From positions 2,542,501 to 2,606,500 of the forward strand of contig NZ_CP007034.1 in NCBI RefSeq assembly GCF_000512915.1: a DNA stretch of 64,000 bases. Direction: 5' to 3'. Position numbers and translations under genes: made by a program. This document shows, in pieces, positions 25,580 to 34,568 of the stretch. Below the pieces are notes generated by a model. It was not told the DNA's origin. It saw only the letters and a program-made list of their open reading frames with translations, and did not search any database. The first letter of the stretch is position 1. Each line of letters begins with the position of its first letter. This DNA is from Barnesiella viscericola DSM 18177 (lineage in GTDB: Bacteria; Bacteroidota; Bacteroidia; Bacteroidales; Barnesiellaceae).

Positions 25580-26929
25580 TCAATCGTTTTGTAGTCCCAG
25601 CAGCCGGGCTTCGGCCCGTTGGGCACGGTCGAAGTCGAAACTGGCCACGGTCTGCTGCATGAGTGCCGTGATGCGGTCGTTGCACAGGTTGCCGATGCTG
25701 CCTTCGTGGGTGTGGGCGATGTGCTTGTCGGGGGTGAATTGTCCGGCTTCGATTTCGAGCCCCACCTGCTTGTAGGCATCGCGGAAGGGGACACCGGCCT
25801 GTACACGGCGGTTCACCTCTTCGACACTGAACATGTAGTTGTAGCGAGGGTCGTCGATGATGTGGGTATTCACCTCGATTTGAGCCATCATGAGGTCGAC
25901 CATGTGCAGACACTCTTCCAGTTCGTCGAAGGCCGGCAGGAAGAGCTCCTTGATGATTTGCAGGTCTCTGAAATAGCCCGAAGGCAGATTGTTGGCGATG
26001 AGCGTAATCTGGTAGGGCAGGGCTTGCAGCTTGTTGCATTTGGCCCGGGTGAGTTCAAAGACGTCGGGGTTTTTCTTGTGCGGCATGATGCTCGAGCCGG
26101 TGGTAAAGGCGTCGGGCAGCTTGATGAAGCCGAAATTTTGCGAGTTGTAGAGGCAGGCGTCGAAGGCCAGTTTGGCCAGCGTGGCGGCTACCGAGGCGAT
26201 GGCCGAGGCCACGAGCCGTTCGGTTTTTCCACGTCCCATCTGGGCATAGACCACGTTGTAGTCCATCGACTCGAATCCCAGCAGGTCGGTGGTGCGGGTG
26301 CGGTCGAGGGGGAATGACGAGCCGTAACCGGCGGCCGAACCCAAGGGGTTGCGGTTGCACACCCGGTAGGCGGCCTGCATGACGATGAGGTCGTCGACCA
26401 GACTTTCGGCATAGGCTGCGAACCACAGGCCGAACGACGAAGGCATGGCCACTTGCAGGTGGGTATAGCCCGGCATGAGTACCGTTTTGTAGCGTTCGCT
26501 CTGGTCGATGAGGGTGGTGAACAGGTGTTCTACCCCTTCGACAAGCCGATGCAGCCGGGCCCGCGTGAAGAGTTTGAGGTCGACCAGCACCTGGTCGTTG
26601 CGGGAGCGTCCGCTGTGAATCTTCTTGCCCATGTCGCCCAGTCGGCGGGTGAGCAGCAGTTCCACCTGCGAATGCACGTCCTCGACCCCCTCTTCGATGG
26701 TGAAGGTGCCTGCCTGGGTTTCGTGGTAAATCTGTCGTAACTCGGCGGTCAGTTTCTCCAACTCATCGGCCGTGAGCAGCCCGATGGATTGCAGCATGTT
26801 GATATGAGCCAGCGACCCCAGTATGTCGTAGGGGGCGAGGTAAAGATCCATCTCCCGGTCGCGGCCTACGGTGAATCGCTCTACATCGTGATCGACCTGT
26901 ACCGATTTTTCCCAAAGTTTTTGTGCCAT
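25580..26929 (-). CDS. argH: Argininosuccinate lyase
   Basis: 449 residues, normal length. Signature GSSIMPHKKNP lies at 278-288 and contains the catalytic Ser loop. HSGRSRNDQV (105-114) and PGYTHLQVAMP (153-163) are the other conserved blocks. It splits argininosuccinate into arginine and fumarate, the last step of arginine synthesis. It starts a minus-strand operon with the aldo/keto reductase and the Rieske-like lipoprotein, and no other arg gene is present in the window. A terminator from the previous unit lies just upstream. Confidence 0.95.
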   Translation of the reverse strand: MAQKLWEKSVQVDHDVERFTVGRDREMDLYLAPYDILGSLAHINMLQSIGLLTADELEKLTAELRQIYHETQAGTFTIEEGVEDVHSQVELLLTRRLGDMGKKIHSGRSRNDQVLVDLKLFTRARLHRLVEGVEHLFTTLIDQSERYKTVLMPGYTHLQVAMPSSFGLWFAAYAESLVDDLIVMQAAYRVCNRNPLGSAAGYGSSFPLDRTRTTDLLGFESMDYNVVYAQMGRGKTERLVASAIASVAATLAKLAFDACLYNSQNFGFIKLPDAFTTGSSIMPHKKNPDVFELTRAKCNKLQALPYQITLIANNLPSGYFRDLQIIKELFLPAFDELEECLHMVDLMMAQIEVNTHIIDDPRYNYMFSVEEVNRRVQAGVPFRDAYKQVGLEIEAGQFTPDKHIAHTHEGSIGNLCNDRITALMQQTVASFDFDRAQRAEARLLGLQND

Positions 26930-26954
26930 ACGAGTTACGTTTTAGGTTGTCATG

Positions 26955-26996
26955 AAAAAAATTCGGGCAAGAGCTTTTGTCTCCCGCCCTTGCCCG
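26955..26996 (-). terminator. Terminator after the SRPBCC gene
   Basis: An 8-base stem (CGGGCAAG at 26964-26971 with CTTGCCCG at 26989-26996), followed on the minus strand by AATTTTTTT. It separates pyrE-SRPBCC from argH. Confidence 0.75.
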
Positions 26997-27004
26997 CAGT
27001 GGGG

Positions 27005-27433
27005 TTATTGTTCGTAGGGGAGAACCAACAGCATGTCGGCCATCTTGTCGACCCCCTCTTGCAGCGGCTTCGATACCAGGGGCTTGATGAAGGGGTTCAA
27101 CTCGGCCTTGACCGTGACGCGCGAGGCCGTCTCGTTTTCGCCGGTGGGCACAAACTGTATCCACAGGTTGAGCGGCAGCGGTGAGTTTTCGGCCTCGAAC
27201 TTGATGGTTTTGTTCGGTTCCCGGTTCACGATGCGGAAGGTGACCGAGCCGATAGGGCTCACCTCGATGGAGAGGCTGTCGCAATCGTAGCCGGTGATTT
27301 TGAGTTTGCTCCTGTTCTCGGGAGCATTCAGCACACTTTGGAACCGGTCGAGGTTCGAGAGGTCCGAAAGAAGGGCATACACCTTCTCTACGGCGTGGGC
27401 AATCCGCACCGTTTTGCTTTCGAAACTGGTCAT
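27005..27433 (-). CDS. SRPBCC/START-like small ligand-binding fold protein
   Basis: 142 residues with the polyketide cyclase/SRPBCC pattern: N-terminal strand, VEKVYALLSDLSNLDRF helix pair, a series of beta-strands, and a long amphipathic C-terminal helix. There is no signal peptide. Its ATG overlaps the pyrE stop (ATGA), so it is translated together with pyrE. Such a pair is common in Bacteroidales, but I know of no defined function. A link to pyrimidine metabolism is only suggested by location. Confidence 0.7.
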   Translation of the reverse strand: MTSFESKTVRIAHAVEKVYALLSDLSNLDRFQSVLNAPENRSKLKITGYDCDSLSIEVSPIGSVTFRIVNREPNKTIKFEAENSPLPLNLWIQFVPTGENETASRVTVKAELNPFIKPLVSKPLQEGVDKMADMLLVLPYEQ

Positions 27434-28083
27434 ACGGCGGGTGTGTTGTTGGGACCATGCCAGTTCGCAGGGTCTTTACGCCACTCCTGCAACGTTTCGA
27501 GATCCTCGGGTTTGATATAGTTGGTCTCCAAAGCCGTTTCGAGCATGGCGTTGTAGTTGCTCAGCGTAATCAGTTCGACCTGAGCGGTCTTGAACTTACG
27601 GGTAGCCACGGGGAATCCGTAGGTAAAGATGGCTACCATGCCAATCACTTCGCAACCGGCATTGCGGATAGCCTCGACTGCTTTCAGGCTGCTGCCGCCG
27701 GTCGAGATGAGGTCCTCGATAACGACTACTTTCTGTCCGGGAACCAGGTTACCCTCGATGAGGTTTTCGAGACCGTGGTCCTTCGGAGCCGAACGCACAT
27801 ACACATAGGGCAGGCCCAATGTCTCGGCTACCAGAGCACCTTGTGCAATGGCACCGGTAGCTACGCCGGCAATGGCATCGACCGAGCCGAAGTTCTCCAT
27901 GATGACACGGCAAAGTTCTACTTTGATAAAGGTTCTTACCTCGGGGTAAGAGAGCGTGCGACGGTTGTCGGTGTATATGGGTGAATTCCAGCCCGAAGCC
28001 CAGGTGAAGGGATTCTCGGGTTGCAGTTTGATGGCTCTGATTTTTAAGAGTTTCTCGGCCAGTAATCGTTCTACCGTTTTCAT
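27430..28083 (-). CDS. pyrE: Orotate phosphoribosyltransferase
   Basis: 217 residues. The PRPP-binding motif VVVIEDLISTGGSS lies at 119-132, and ASGWNSPIYTDNR (29-41) and the flexible-loop region SAPKDHG (98-104) are typical of PyrE. It makes OMP from orotate and PRPP in pyrimidine synthesis. A -7-like TACCTTTG lies 30 bases upstream. It forms an overlapping pair with the SRPBCC gene and is separated by 87 bases from comF. Confidence 0.95.
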   Translation of the reverse strand: MKTVERLLAEKLLKIRAIKLQPENPFTWASGWNSPIYTDNRRTLSYPEVRTFIKVELCRVIMENFGSVDAIAGVATGAIAQGALVAETLGLPYVYVRSAPKDHGLENLIEGNLVPGQKVVVIEDLISTGGSSLKAVEAIRNAGCEVIGMVAIFTYGFPVATRKFKTAQVELITLSNYNAMLETALETNYIKPEDLETLQEWRKDPANWHGPNNTPAV

Positions 28084-28112
28084 GACGAATAATATTTAGG
28101 ATAATTTGAAAA

Positions 28113-28120
28113 CAAAGGTA
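28113..28120 (-). promoter_or_regulatory. Candidate -7 element for pyrE
   Basis: TACCTTTG on the minus strand, a full match to TAnnTTTG, 30 bases upstream of the pyrE start. No convincing TTTG at 19-21 bases. Confidence 0.5.
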
Positions 28121-28170
28121 AGAAAAATAGCAGATAAACTGACCAATGTAGATTAAAAATATGAAAATAT

Positions 28171-28866
28171 TTACCGGGTTGCTGCGAGGACGAGGCAACT
28201 GATGCGGAGGGCACCGTGGGCATGGAGTGCCTGGGCACAGGCCAGCAGGGTGGCTCCGGTAGTCACCACGTCGTCGATGAGCAGGAGGTGATGGCCGTCG
28301 AGGTCGGGAGCTTCCGGGGCGTCGTAGGCGGTGTGGGTGTCGAGCCAGCGGTCGTACACGCCTTTACGGGTTTGCGACCGGGTGTCGCGGGTGTGTTTCA
28401 GCCAGTCGGTGTGCAGTGTTATGCCGGTGGCCCGGGCTACGCCGCGGGCTATCCATTCGCTCTGGTTGTAGCCCCGACGCCGCAATTTGTCGGGGTGGAG
28501 AGGGACGGGCACCAGGGCGTCGATGCCCTCGAAGAATCCGTCGGGAATCAGCTCCCGGGCAAAGATTTCGCCCATGATGAGGCCGCATTGTTTCCCGCCG
28601 TGGTACTTGATGTGGTGTATGAGTTGCCTGGCGTCGCCCGGGGTGGTGAAGTGCAGGTAGGCGGCACACCGCTCGATGGGAGTTTTGCCGAGAAAGAGCT
28701 GCGCCATGGGGCTGAGCGGGTCGAGGTGGTAGCGGGTGCGGGGCAAACGGTGCAGACAGCCGGTACAGAGGCCTCGCTCGTCGCGGTTCATGGCCCGCTG
28801 GCAGATGGGGCAGAGCCGGGGAAAGAAGAGGTCGAGCAGTTCGTCGAGCGGGCGGAAGGGTCTCAT
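28171..28866 (-). CDS. comF: ComF-family phosphoribosyltransferase-like protein
   Basis: 231 residues. A zinc-finger of Cys19, Cys22, Cys34 and Cys37 (CPIC, CTGC) opens the protein, followed by a ComF body (VPVPLHPDKLRRRGYNQSEWIA, two blocks here) and a C-terminal PRPP-type loop HLLLIDDVVTTGATL. In competent bacteria ComF helps draw DNA into the cytoplasm; in Bacteroidales it may have another role. Its start overlaps the recX stop (ATGA). It is the last gene of prmC-recX-comF. Confidence 0.9.
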   Translation of the reverse strand: MRPFRPLDELLDLFFPRLCPICQRAMNRDERGLCTGCLHRLPRTRYHLDPLSPMAQLFLGKTPIERCAAYLHFTTPGDARQLIHHIKYHGGKQCGLIMGEIFARELIPDGFFEGIDALVPVPLHPDKLRRRGYNQSEWIARGVARATGITLHTDWLKHTRDTRSQTRKGVYDRWLDTHTAYDAPEAPDLDGHHLLLIDDVVTTGATLLACAQALHAHGALRISCLVLAATR

Positions 28867-29330
28867 GGCTCTATCTGTTTCAAGGCGTTGAAGATAAGGT
28901 TACTCTCGAATCCCCGGGAGGTGGCGAATCGGAAGAGCTTGGCCCGGCGGGCTTCGGTGTCGTCGCCGGTTGTCGAGCGGGCTTTGGCGCGGAGCAGGTC
29001 GAGCAGACGTTGGGTGTATTGCTCTTCGTCGAGACAGGCCAGGGCTGCGTCGATGTCGCTGCTGGCGATACGCTTCTGTTGCAGGGCATAACGTATTTTG
29101 ATGCGTCCCCACCCCGAGAATCGGAATTTGTCTTTGACAAAGGCGATGGCGTAGCGTGGCTCGTCGATGAACCGTTCCTGCACGAGGCGGTCGATGATAG
29201 TCCGGCTGTCGGCGGGGCTGATGCCCCAGCGCGTGAGTTTGTCGAGGATGTCGGCCTTGCAGTGTTCGGCCGAGGAGCAGAGGGCGGCGGCCCGGTGCAG
29301 GGCTTCGGGGGGAGTCAGAGGTTTAGCCAT
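28863..29330 (-). CDS. recX: Regulatory protein RecX
   Basis: 155 residues from ATG 29330; a much longer in-frame extension to 29579 lies inside prmC and is rejected. The helical RecX repeats are visible: CSSAEHCKADILDKLTRWGI, then FIDEPRYAIAFVKDKFRFSG and a third RIKIRYALQQKRI. RecX inhibits RecA filament growth. It overlaps prmC by 8 bases and comF by 4, so the three are one translationally coupled operon. Confidence 0.9.
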   Translation of the reverse strand: MAKPLTPPEALHRAAALCSSAEHCKADILDKLTRWGISPADSRTIIDRLVQERFIDEPRYAIAFVKDKFRFSGWGRIKIRYALQQKRIASSDIDAALACLDEEQYTQRLLDLLRAKARSTTGDDTEARRAKLFRFATSRGFESNLIFNALKQIEP

Positions 29331-30189
29331 GGGCGTGAGGTTTTGAGGCCGAGGCAAATCGGTCCTTGTCGTAGAGGTCTTTGATGATGCGTATCTGTTT
29401 GTAACCGTAGCTGGCGAGCATGTGGGCAATGGCCTCGCCCTGCGTCTCGTTGATTTCGAAGTAGAGGCGGCCGCCGGGCGAGAGCAGTGTGAGGGCGTCG
29501 CGGGCAATCTTGTCGTAGAAGAGAAGCGGCGTCGCGTCGGGGACGAAGAGGGCTTCGTGAGGTTCATAGTCGAGCACATTCCCGCTCATCGACTCGCGTT
29601 CGCTCTGTCGCACATAGGGCGGGTTGCTCACGATGAGGTCGAGCGACTGGGGGGACACCTGCGAGAGATCGTAGTGCAATATGTCGCGCTGCACGAAATC
29701 GACACGGGTCTGCCACTTCGAGGCGTTGCGGCAGGCGATGGCCAGGGCGTCGGACGACAGCTCCCACGCTTCGACCCGGCTGTGGGGAAGCTCTAACGCC
29801 AGAGTGACGGCGATGCAGCCGCTGCCTGTACCCAGGTCGGCAATGCGCAATTCCCGCCCGCTGTTCTCCTTGATTATCAACCGCACCAGCTCCTCGGTCT
29901 CGGGCCGGGGAATGAGGGCTCCGGGGGCTATGTCGAAGCACCGGTTGCAGAACCAGGCGTAGCCCAAGATGTACTGAATAGGCTCCTGTCGAGCCAACCG
30001 CCCGGCTATCTCTTCGACTTTTCGATGTATATCCTCAGATAAAATCGTATCTTTGCGAAGCAGTATATCGGTAGGCGTGTAGCCGCACAGAGCCTCGAAA
30101 ATCATGCGGGTGAAGGCGGTGATTTCGCCGGGAGGATAGATGCCCCCCAGTTGATGTCGTAGCAGGTCGATACTGGTTTGCATGCGCAT
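29323..30189 (-). CDS. prmC: Release factor N5-glutamine methyltransferase
   Basis: 288 residues. IPRPETE (93-99), the SAM motif DLGTGSG (118-124) and the catalytic NPPY (189-192) define PrmC/HemK. It methylates the glutamine of the GGQ motif in release factors RF1 and RF2, which sharpens termination. ATG at 30189 and a second ATG at 30183 are both possible. It is divergent from ribD across 115 bases and leads the prmC-recX-comF operon. Confidence 0.93.
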   Translation of the reverse strand: MRMQTSIDLLRHQLGGIYPPGEITAFTRMIFEALCGYTPTDILLRKDTILSEDIHRKVEEIAGRLARQEPIQYILGYAWFCNRCFDIAPGALIPRPETEELVRLIIKENSGRELRIADLGTGSGCIAVTLALELPHSRVEAWELSSDALAIACRNASKWQTRVDFVQRDILHYDLSQVSPQSLDLIVSNPPYVRQSERESMSGNVLDYEPHEALFVPDATPLLFYDKIARDALTLLSPGGRLYFEINETQGEAIAHMLASYGYKQIRIIKDLYDKDRFASASKPHAHG

Positions 30190-30278
30190 ATTCTCTTGGG
30201 TACGGATACCGGAGGAGGGGCAGGGCCCGGGCTCTCGAACCGTTGGAACCGGGGCAGACTCTCGTCGGTATGTGCAGA

Positions 30279-30286
30279 CAAAGGTA
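30279..30286 (-). promoter_or_regulatory. Candidate -7 element for prmC-recX-comF
   Basis: TACCTTTG on the minus strand, full match to TAnnTTTG, 90 bases upstream of prmC in the ribD-prmC divergent gap. Confidence 0.45.
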
Positions 30287-30304
30287 AATAAAAAAGTTCA
30301 AGAT

Positions 30305-31402
30305 ATGGATAGAGAGATACATTCTGCTTTCATGCGCCGCTGCTTGCAGCTGGCGTCGCTGGGACGTGGACACGTGTCGCCCAACCCCATGGTGGGGGCG
30401 GTGGCCGTGCACGAGGGGCGTATCATCGGCGAGGGGTATCACCGCTGTTACGGGAAACCGCACGCCGAGGTGAATGCCATTGCCTCGGTGGTCGACGAGC
30501 GGTTGCTCACCGAGTCGACCCTTTATGTCTCGCTCGAGCCCTGTTCGCATTACGGAAAGACGCCGCCCTGTGCCGAATTGATTGTGGCCAAGCACATTCC
30601 CCGGGTGGTCGTGGGTTGTCTCGACCCCTTTCCGGCTGTTTCGGGGCGAGGCATAGCCCGACTGCGCGAGGCGGGAGTCGAGGTGGTTACCGGGGTGTTG
30701 GAGGAGGAGTGCCTGGCGTTGAACCGCACGTTCATGACCTTCCAGACCCACCATCGTCCTTTCGTTACCCTCAAATGGGCCCAAAGCAGCGACGGCTATA
30801 TCGACCGGTTGCGCGAGCCGTCGGAACCGGCCGCCCGCATTTCGGACGATGTCTCGGCCGTGTGGGTACACCGTCTGCGGGCCGATGTCGATGCCATACT
30901 GGTGGGCACCCGTACGGCTGTTGCCGATAACCCGTCGTTGACGGCCCGGTTGTGGCCCGGACGTTCTCCCCTGCGCGTGGTGCTCGATGAACATGCCCGG
31001 GTGCCTGCGGGAGCCCGTCTCTTCACCGATGGGTTGCCGACCCTGCTGGTGACGGGTGAAGCGACCGACTATCCGGTGTTGCCCCCGTCGGTCGAGGTGG
31101 TGCGGCTACCTTTTGGCCAGACGCTGATACCGGCGCTGCTCGACGAGCTGTATCGCCGGCGGTTGCAGCACTTGCTGGTCGAGGGGGGGGCTGCCCTTTT
31201 GCAGTCGTTTATCGACAGCGGCTATTGGGACGAGGCTCGGGTAGAGACCGGGCAGATGAGGCTGGGCGAAGGGGTTGCCGCCCCGATATTGAGACAGCCG
31301 TCACAACGGTTGGAGCAGTGTGGTCGTGCCCGAATCGACTGGTATGAAAATAGAGAAAAAACAACCGTTTGCCCGGCGAATCATTCGGTTGGTCTAAAAT
31401 AA
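30305..31402 (+). CDS. ribD: Bifunctional riboflavin deaminase/reductase
   Basis: 365 residues from ATG 30305. The ORF could extend to 30182, but only the shorter start gives the normal DREIHSAFMRRCLQLA opening. The zinc-binding HAE (53-55) and PCSHYGKTPPC (79-89) mark the deaminase. The C-terminal half (VTLKWAQSSDGYID, ILVGTRTAVADNPSLTAR, HLLVEGGAALLQSF) is the NADPH-dependent reductase. Together they do steps 2 and 3 of riboflavin synthesis. No FMN riboswitch was recognised in front. It stands apart from other rib genes here. Confidence 0.93.
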   Translation: MDREIHSAFMRRCLQLASLGRGHVSPNPMVGAVAVHEGRIIGEGYHRCYGKPHAEVNAIASVVDERLLTESTLYVSLEPCSHYGKTPPCAELIVAKHIPRVVVGCLDPFPAVSGRGIARLREAGVEVVTGVLEEECLALNRTFMTFQTHHRPFVTLKWAQSSDGYIDRLREPSEPAARISDDVSAVWVHRLRADVDAILVGTRTAVADNPSLTARLWPGRSPLRVVLDEHARVPAGARLFTDGLPTLLVTGEATDYPVLPPSVEVVRLPFGQTLIPALLDELYRRRLQHLLVEGGAALLQSFIDSGYWDEARVETGQMRLGEGVAAPILRQPSQRLEQCGRARIDWYENREKTTVCPANHSVGLK

Positions 31403-31524
31403 TGCAGGATACGAGTTTTTTTCTCTATTTTTGAAGTCCGAGATGTGGCGACAAGAAGCCAAAATCTTATCCATAAATAATTATAATTATTGGAGTTTGT
31501 AGTGTGCAAAGACAAAAATGTTGC

Positions 31525-31532
31525 TAAATTTG
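31525..31532 (+). promoter_or_regulatory. Candidate -7 element for the DUF6242 gene
   Basis: TAAATTTG fits TAnnTTTG, 38 bases before the ATG at 31570. A TTTG at 31496-31499 is 25 bases away, wider than the consensus. Confidence 0.45.
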
Positions 31533-31569
31533 CCGATTGTAACTGCAAACTTGTAACACATATCAGTTG

Positions 31570-33063
31570 ATGAAGACGCAAAAAATATATTTTTTCCTGT
31601 GTGTAGCAGCTCTTATTTTATCTGGCGTTTCATGTAACTCTTCCGATGATGAGCAGATAACCTATACGTTGTCGGAGAGTGTGCGGGTCTCGGCCTTTTC
31701 GTTGGCCGCCAACGACTCGGTACTGGCCAATCTCGATACGATTTTCTTTACCATCGACCTGAACGGAGGGCAAATTTATAATGCCGACTCCCTGCCGAAG
31801 GGAACCGATGTGTCGGCTTTGATTGCCAACATCTCGTTTGATAACGTGGGCCGCGCCCGCATACTGATGGACAGGGGCGACCCCGCCAAAAATGATACGA
31901 TTGAATATTTGGCCTCGCCTACCGATTCGATTGACTTTACCTCGAAGGTGTCGCTGATAGTGACTGCGCAAAACGGGGTGACCGAGAAGTGGTATTCGGT
32001 CAAGGTCAACGTGCACCAGATTGATCCCGATTCGCTCTACTGGAATACCGCTTTTGGCGTAAAGCCCCTACCTTGCGGCAGTGGTGCAGCCGTTGCGGCA
32101 CAAAAGACCGTTCGTCTGAACGATTTGGTATATACGTTTGTCGAGTCCAATTCGACCTATACGGTCTATACTACCACGAACCCTTATGGCGACGAGTGGA
32201 CTGCTCGGGAGTTGGCGCTGCCGTTTACGCCCAACGTGGAATCGGTACAGGCAACCAATGATGCGCTCTATATGTTGTTTCAGACGGGTGAACTCTACCG
32301 GTCGGACGATGGTGTGAACTGGACGGCTACCGGGCAGACCTTCTATTCGCTGGTGGGCACGTGGCAATCGAGAGTACTGGGTATCGTCGACGACAACGGC
32401 GTGTACAAGCACGACTGTTATCCGCGCCCCGATGGCTTTACTCCCTATCCGGCTCCGGCCGGTTTTCCCATCACGGGCAGCAGCCAGATGGTGACATTCG
32501 TGTCGAATTACGACTTGAATACCCCGCAGTCGATTATGGTGGGCGGCCGCTTGGCCGACAACAGTCTGACGGGTGCGACCTGGGGCTATGACGGCGAGGC
32601 GTGGGCTCAGCTCGACGGCTCGATTACGCCCAGCGAAGGGGTTGTATTGTTCCCCTATTTTACCTTTACGACCAACGCATATTGGGTTACCACACAATAT
32701 ACCTCGTGGATTGCCATCGGTGGGCGCGATGCCAATGGCGTGAACAACAACGTCTATGTGTCGATCAACAATGGCAACACGTGGAGCAAGGCTCCCGAGT
32801 CACTGGCCATGCCTGCCTATATTGAACCGCGGGCTTTTGCCTCGGTACTGGTGATTGAGCGTGCGGCCGAGGCTGCACAAAGGGCGTCGGGTCTGTGGAA
32901 ATGGCTGCCTGTGCGCACGGTGCCGAAGGCCGTTACCCGGGCCGACGAGGAATACAAGGTGCCCTACATCTATCTGTTCGGTGGCGAGAATGCTGAGGAA
33001 CCCGTTTACAACCAGATATGGCGGGGCGCGATAGGACGCCTGAGCTATCCCCCTATACCGTAA
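31570..33063 (+). CDS. DUF6242-like lipoprotein with Kelch-like C-terminal region
   Basis: 497 residues. The signal peptide ends in a lipobox (GVSC, Cys22 in the MKTQ numbering). The first about 140 residues are a beta-rich domain (KVSLIVTAQNGVTEKWYSV). The rest has repeated short strands with exposure-type motifs (GELYRSDDGVNWTATG, NNVYVSINNGNTWSKAPES, YIYLFGGEN) like sialidase/BNR or Kelch propellers. The same order DUF6242-DUF6089-uppS-bamA is common in Bacteroidales as I recall. Role unknown; probably outer-membrane or surface. Confidence 0.7.
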   Translation: MKTQKIYFFLCVAALILSGVSCNSSDDEQITYTLSESVRVSAFSLAANDSVLANLDTIFFTIDLNGGQIYNADSLPKGTDVSALIANISFDNVGRARILMDRGDPAKNDTIEYLASPTDSIDFTSKVSLIVTAQNGVTEKWYSVKVNVHQIDPDSLYWNTAFGVKPLPCGSGAAVAAQKTVRLNDLVYTFVESNSTYTVYTTTNPYGDEWTARELALPFTPNVESVQATNDALYMLFQTGELYRSDDGVNWTATGQTFYSLVGTWQSRVLGIVDDNGVYKHDCYPRPDGFTPYPAPAGFPITGSSQMVTFVSNYDLNTPQSIMVGGRLADNSLTGATWGYDGEAWAQLDGSITPSEGVVLFPYFTFTTNAYWVTTQYTSWIAIGGRDANGVNNNVYVSINNGNTWSKAPESLAMPAYIEPRAFASVLVIERAAEAAQRASGLWKWLPVRTVPKAVTRADEEYKVPYIYLFGGENAEEPVYNQIWRGAIGRLSYPPIP

Positions 33064-33147
33064 AGCGATGAGGGGTGCGAGTGACAGATATACTTTTCGT
33101 CGGATTATTCCGTTTTATGTATGTAGGCCTGTAAAAACGTCACGCAC

Positions 33148-33825
33148 ATGAAAAAAATAATTCCGATTATAGTTATATGGATAAGTAGTTGTACGGCAAT
33201 CTTGTCGGCTCAGGAGTTCCGTTACGACGGAGGCCTGGCAGGCGGCATCAGTTGCTACATGGGCGATGCGAATCAGGTGTCGCCGTGGCATCGGCCGGGG
33301 GTGGCGATGAGCGGGGTATTCCGCTTCCTGCTCAACTACCGGTGGTCGGTCAAGACCGATTTCTCGGCCATGCAGTTCTCGGGCGACACACGCGACTTTG
33401 ACAATCGGTTCCCCAACGGGAACGACTATTCGTTCGAGAGTTGGCAATATCGGTTGGGCGGACAGGTGGAGTTCAACTTCTTCAACTACGGGATAGGCTA
33501 TTCCTATCAGGGGTTGAAACGGATTTCGCCCTATTTGCAGGCCGGTGCCGGCGTGGGTTACTCGACCGTCGACGGCGGTTATGTGAGTGTCGATGGGTCG
33601 CTGGGTGTGGGGGTGCGATACAAGATAGCCCCTCGGTGGAACATCAGTTTGGAGTTCGCCATGCACAAGACGTTGGGCGACAGCTTCGACGGCAAGTCAT
33701 TGAGCGACCCCTATAACATAAAAAGCAGCGTGCTGAAAAATACCGACTGGTTCTCGACGACTTTGTTCTCGATTACCTATGAATTTGGCCGCAAAGAAGA
33801 GATTTGTAACAACGATAATCGTTGA
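33148..33825 (+). CDS. DUF6089 outer-membrane beta-barrel protein
   Basis: 225 residues with a signal peptide (MKKIIPIIVIWISSCTAILSAQ). The rest is a small beta-barrel with alternating aromatic residues (YDGGLAGGISCYMGDANQVS, SPYLQAGAGVGYS, NISLEFAMHKTLGDSF), like OmpA/OmpW-fold proteins. DUF6089 proteins sit just before uppS and bamA in Bacteroidales. The stop overlaps the uppS leader by a few bases. A role in envelope assembly is inferred from the neighbours only. Confidence 0.75.
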   Translation: MKKIIPIIVIWISSCTAILSAQEFRYDGGLAGGISCYMGDANQVSPWHRPGVAMSGVFRFLLNYRWSVKTDFSAMQFSGDTRDFDNRFPNGNDYSFESWQYRLGGQVEFNFFNYGIGYSYQGLKRISPYLQAGAGVGYSTVDGGYVSVDGSLGVGVRYKIAPRWNISLEFAMHKTLGDSFDGKSLSDPYNIKSSVLKNTDWFSTTLFSITYEFGRKEEICNNDNR

Positions 33826-33830
33826 AAGGA

Positions 33831-34568
33831 ATGACATACGCAGAGCAGATAAATCGTACTCGTGTGCCCAGGCATATCGCCATTATCATGGACGGGAATG
33901 GCCGTTGGGCCAAGGAACGTGGCCTGGATCGATCGGAGGGGCACCGCAAGGGGCTCGACGTGGTTCACGAAATTACCGATGCCGCAGCCGAGGTGGGGGT
34001 GCAGTATCTTACGCTATACGCTTTCTCTACCGAGAACTGGAATCGTCCCCAGGCCGAGGTCGACGCCCTCATGGCGTTGGTGGTCTTTGGCATCGAGCGG
34101 GAGACCCCCGGCATGATCGAGAAGGGTGTGCGCCTGTCGGTCATCGGCGACATCGATCGGTTGCCGGCCGATGTGAAGGCTCGTTTGCTGAAATGTATCA
34201 GCGACACCTCGGGCGGGAAACGCATCGTGTTGAATCTGGCACTCAGCTACTCGTCGCGGTGGGAGATTGCCCGGGCTGCCCGGTGCATAGCCCGCGAGGT
34301 TCAGTCGGGAGCCTTGGCCATCGACGACATCACCGAGTCGACCCTCGACCGGTTCATGACCACGGCCGACATGCCCAACCCCGATTTACTCATCAGGACG
34401 GGGGGCGAGATACGGCTCAGCAATTTCCTGTTGTGGCAACTGTCGTATGCCGAGTTCTATTTCACCGAAGAGTATTGGCCCGACTTTACGGGCGAGAGCC
34501 TCTACAAGGCCATCGTCGAGTATCAGTCGCGCGAACGTCGGTTCGGGAAAACGAGTGAACAACTATAA
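33831..34568 (+). CDS. uppS: Isoprenyl (undecaprenyl) diphosphate synthase
   Basis: 245 residues from ATG 33831; a TTG at 33822 is upstream but overlaps the DUF6089 stop. IAIIMDGNGRWAKERG (17-32) holds the catalytic Asp21 and the diphosphate site. YAFSTENWNRP and LLIRTGGEIRLSNFLLWQL are the other cis-prenyltransferase signatures. It makes the C55 lipid carrier for cell-wall synthesis. Its stop abuts the bamA start (TAAATG), so both are one operon. Confidence 0.95.
   Translation: MTYAEQINRTRVPRHIAIIMDGNGRWAKERGLDRSEGHRKGLDVVHEITDAAAEVGVQYLTLYAFSTENWNRPQAEVDALMALVVFGIERETPGMIEKGVRLSVIGDIDRLPADVKARLLKCISDTSGGKRIVLNLALSYSSRWEIARAARCIAREVQSGALAIDDITESTLDRFMTTADMPNPDLLIRTGGEIRLSNFLLWQLSYAEFYFTEEYWPDFTGESLYKAIVEYQSRERRFGKTSEQL

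Noticed and set aside
30190-30304. FMN riboswitch before ribD
   Set aside because: Only 115 bases are available and none of the conserved RFN elements are present.
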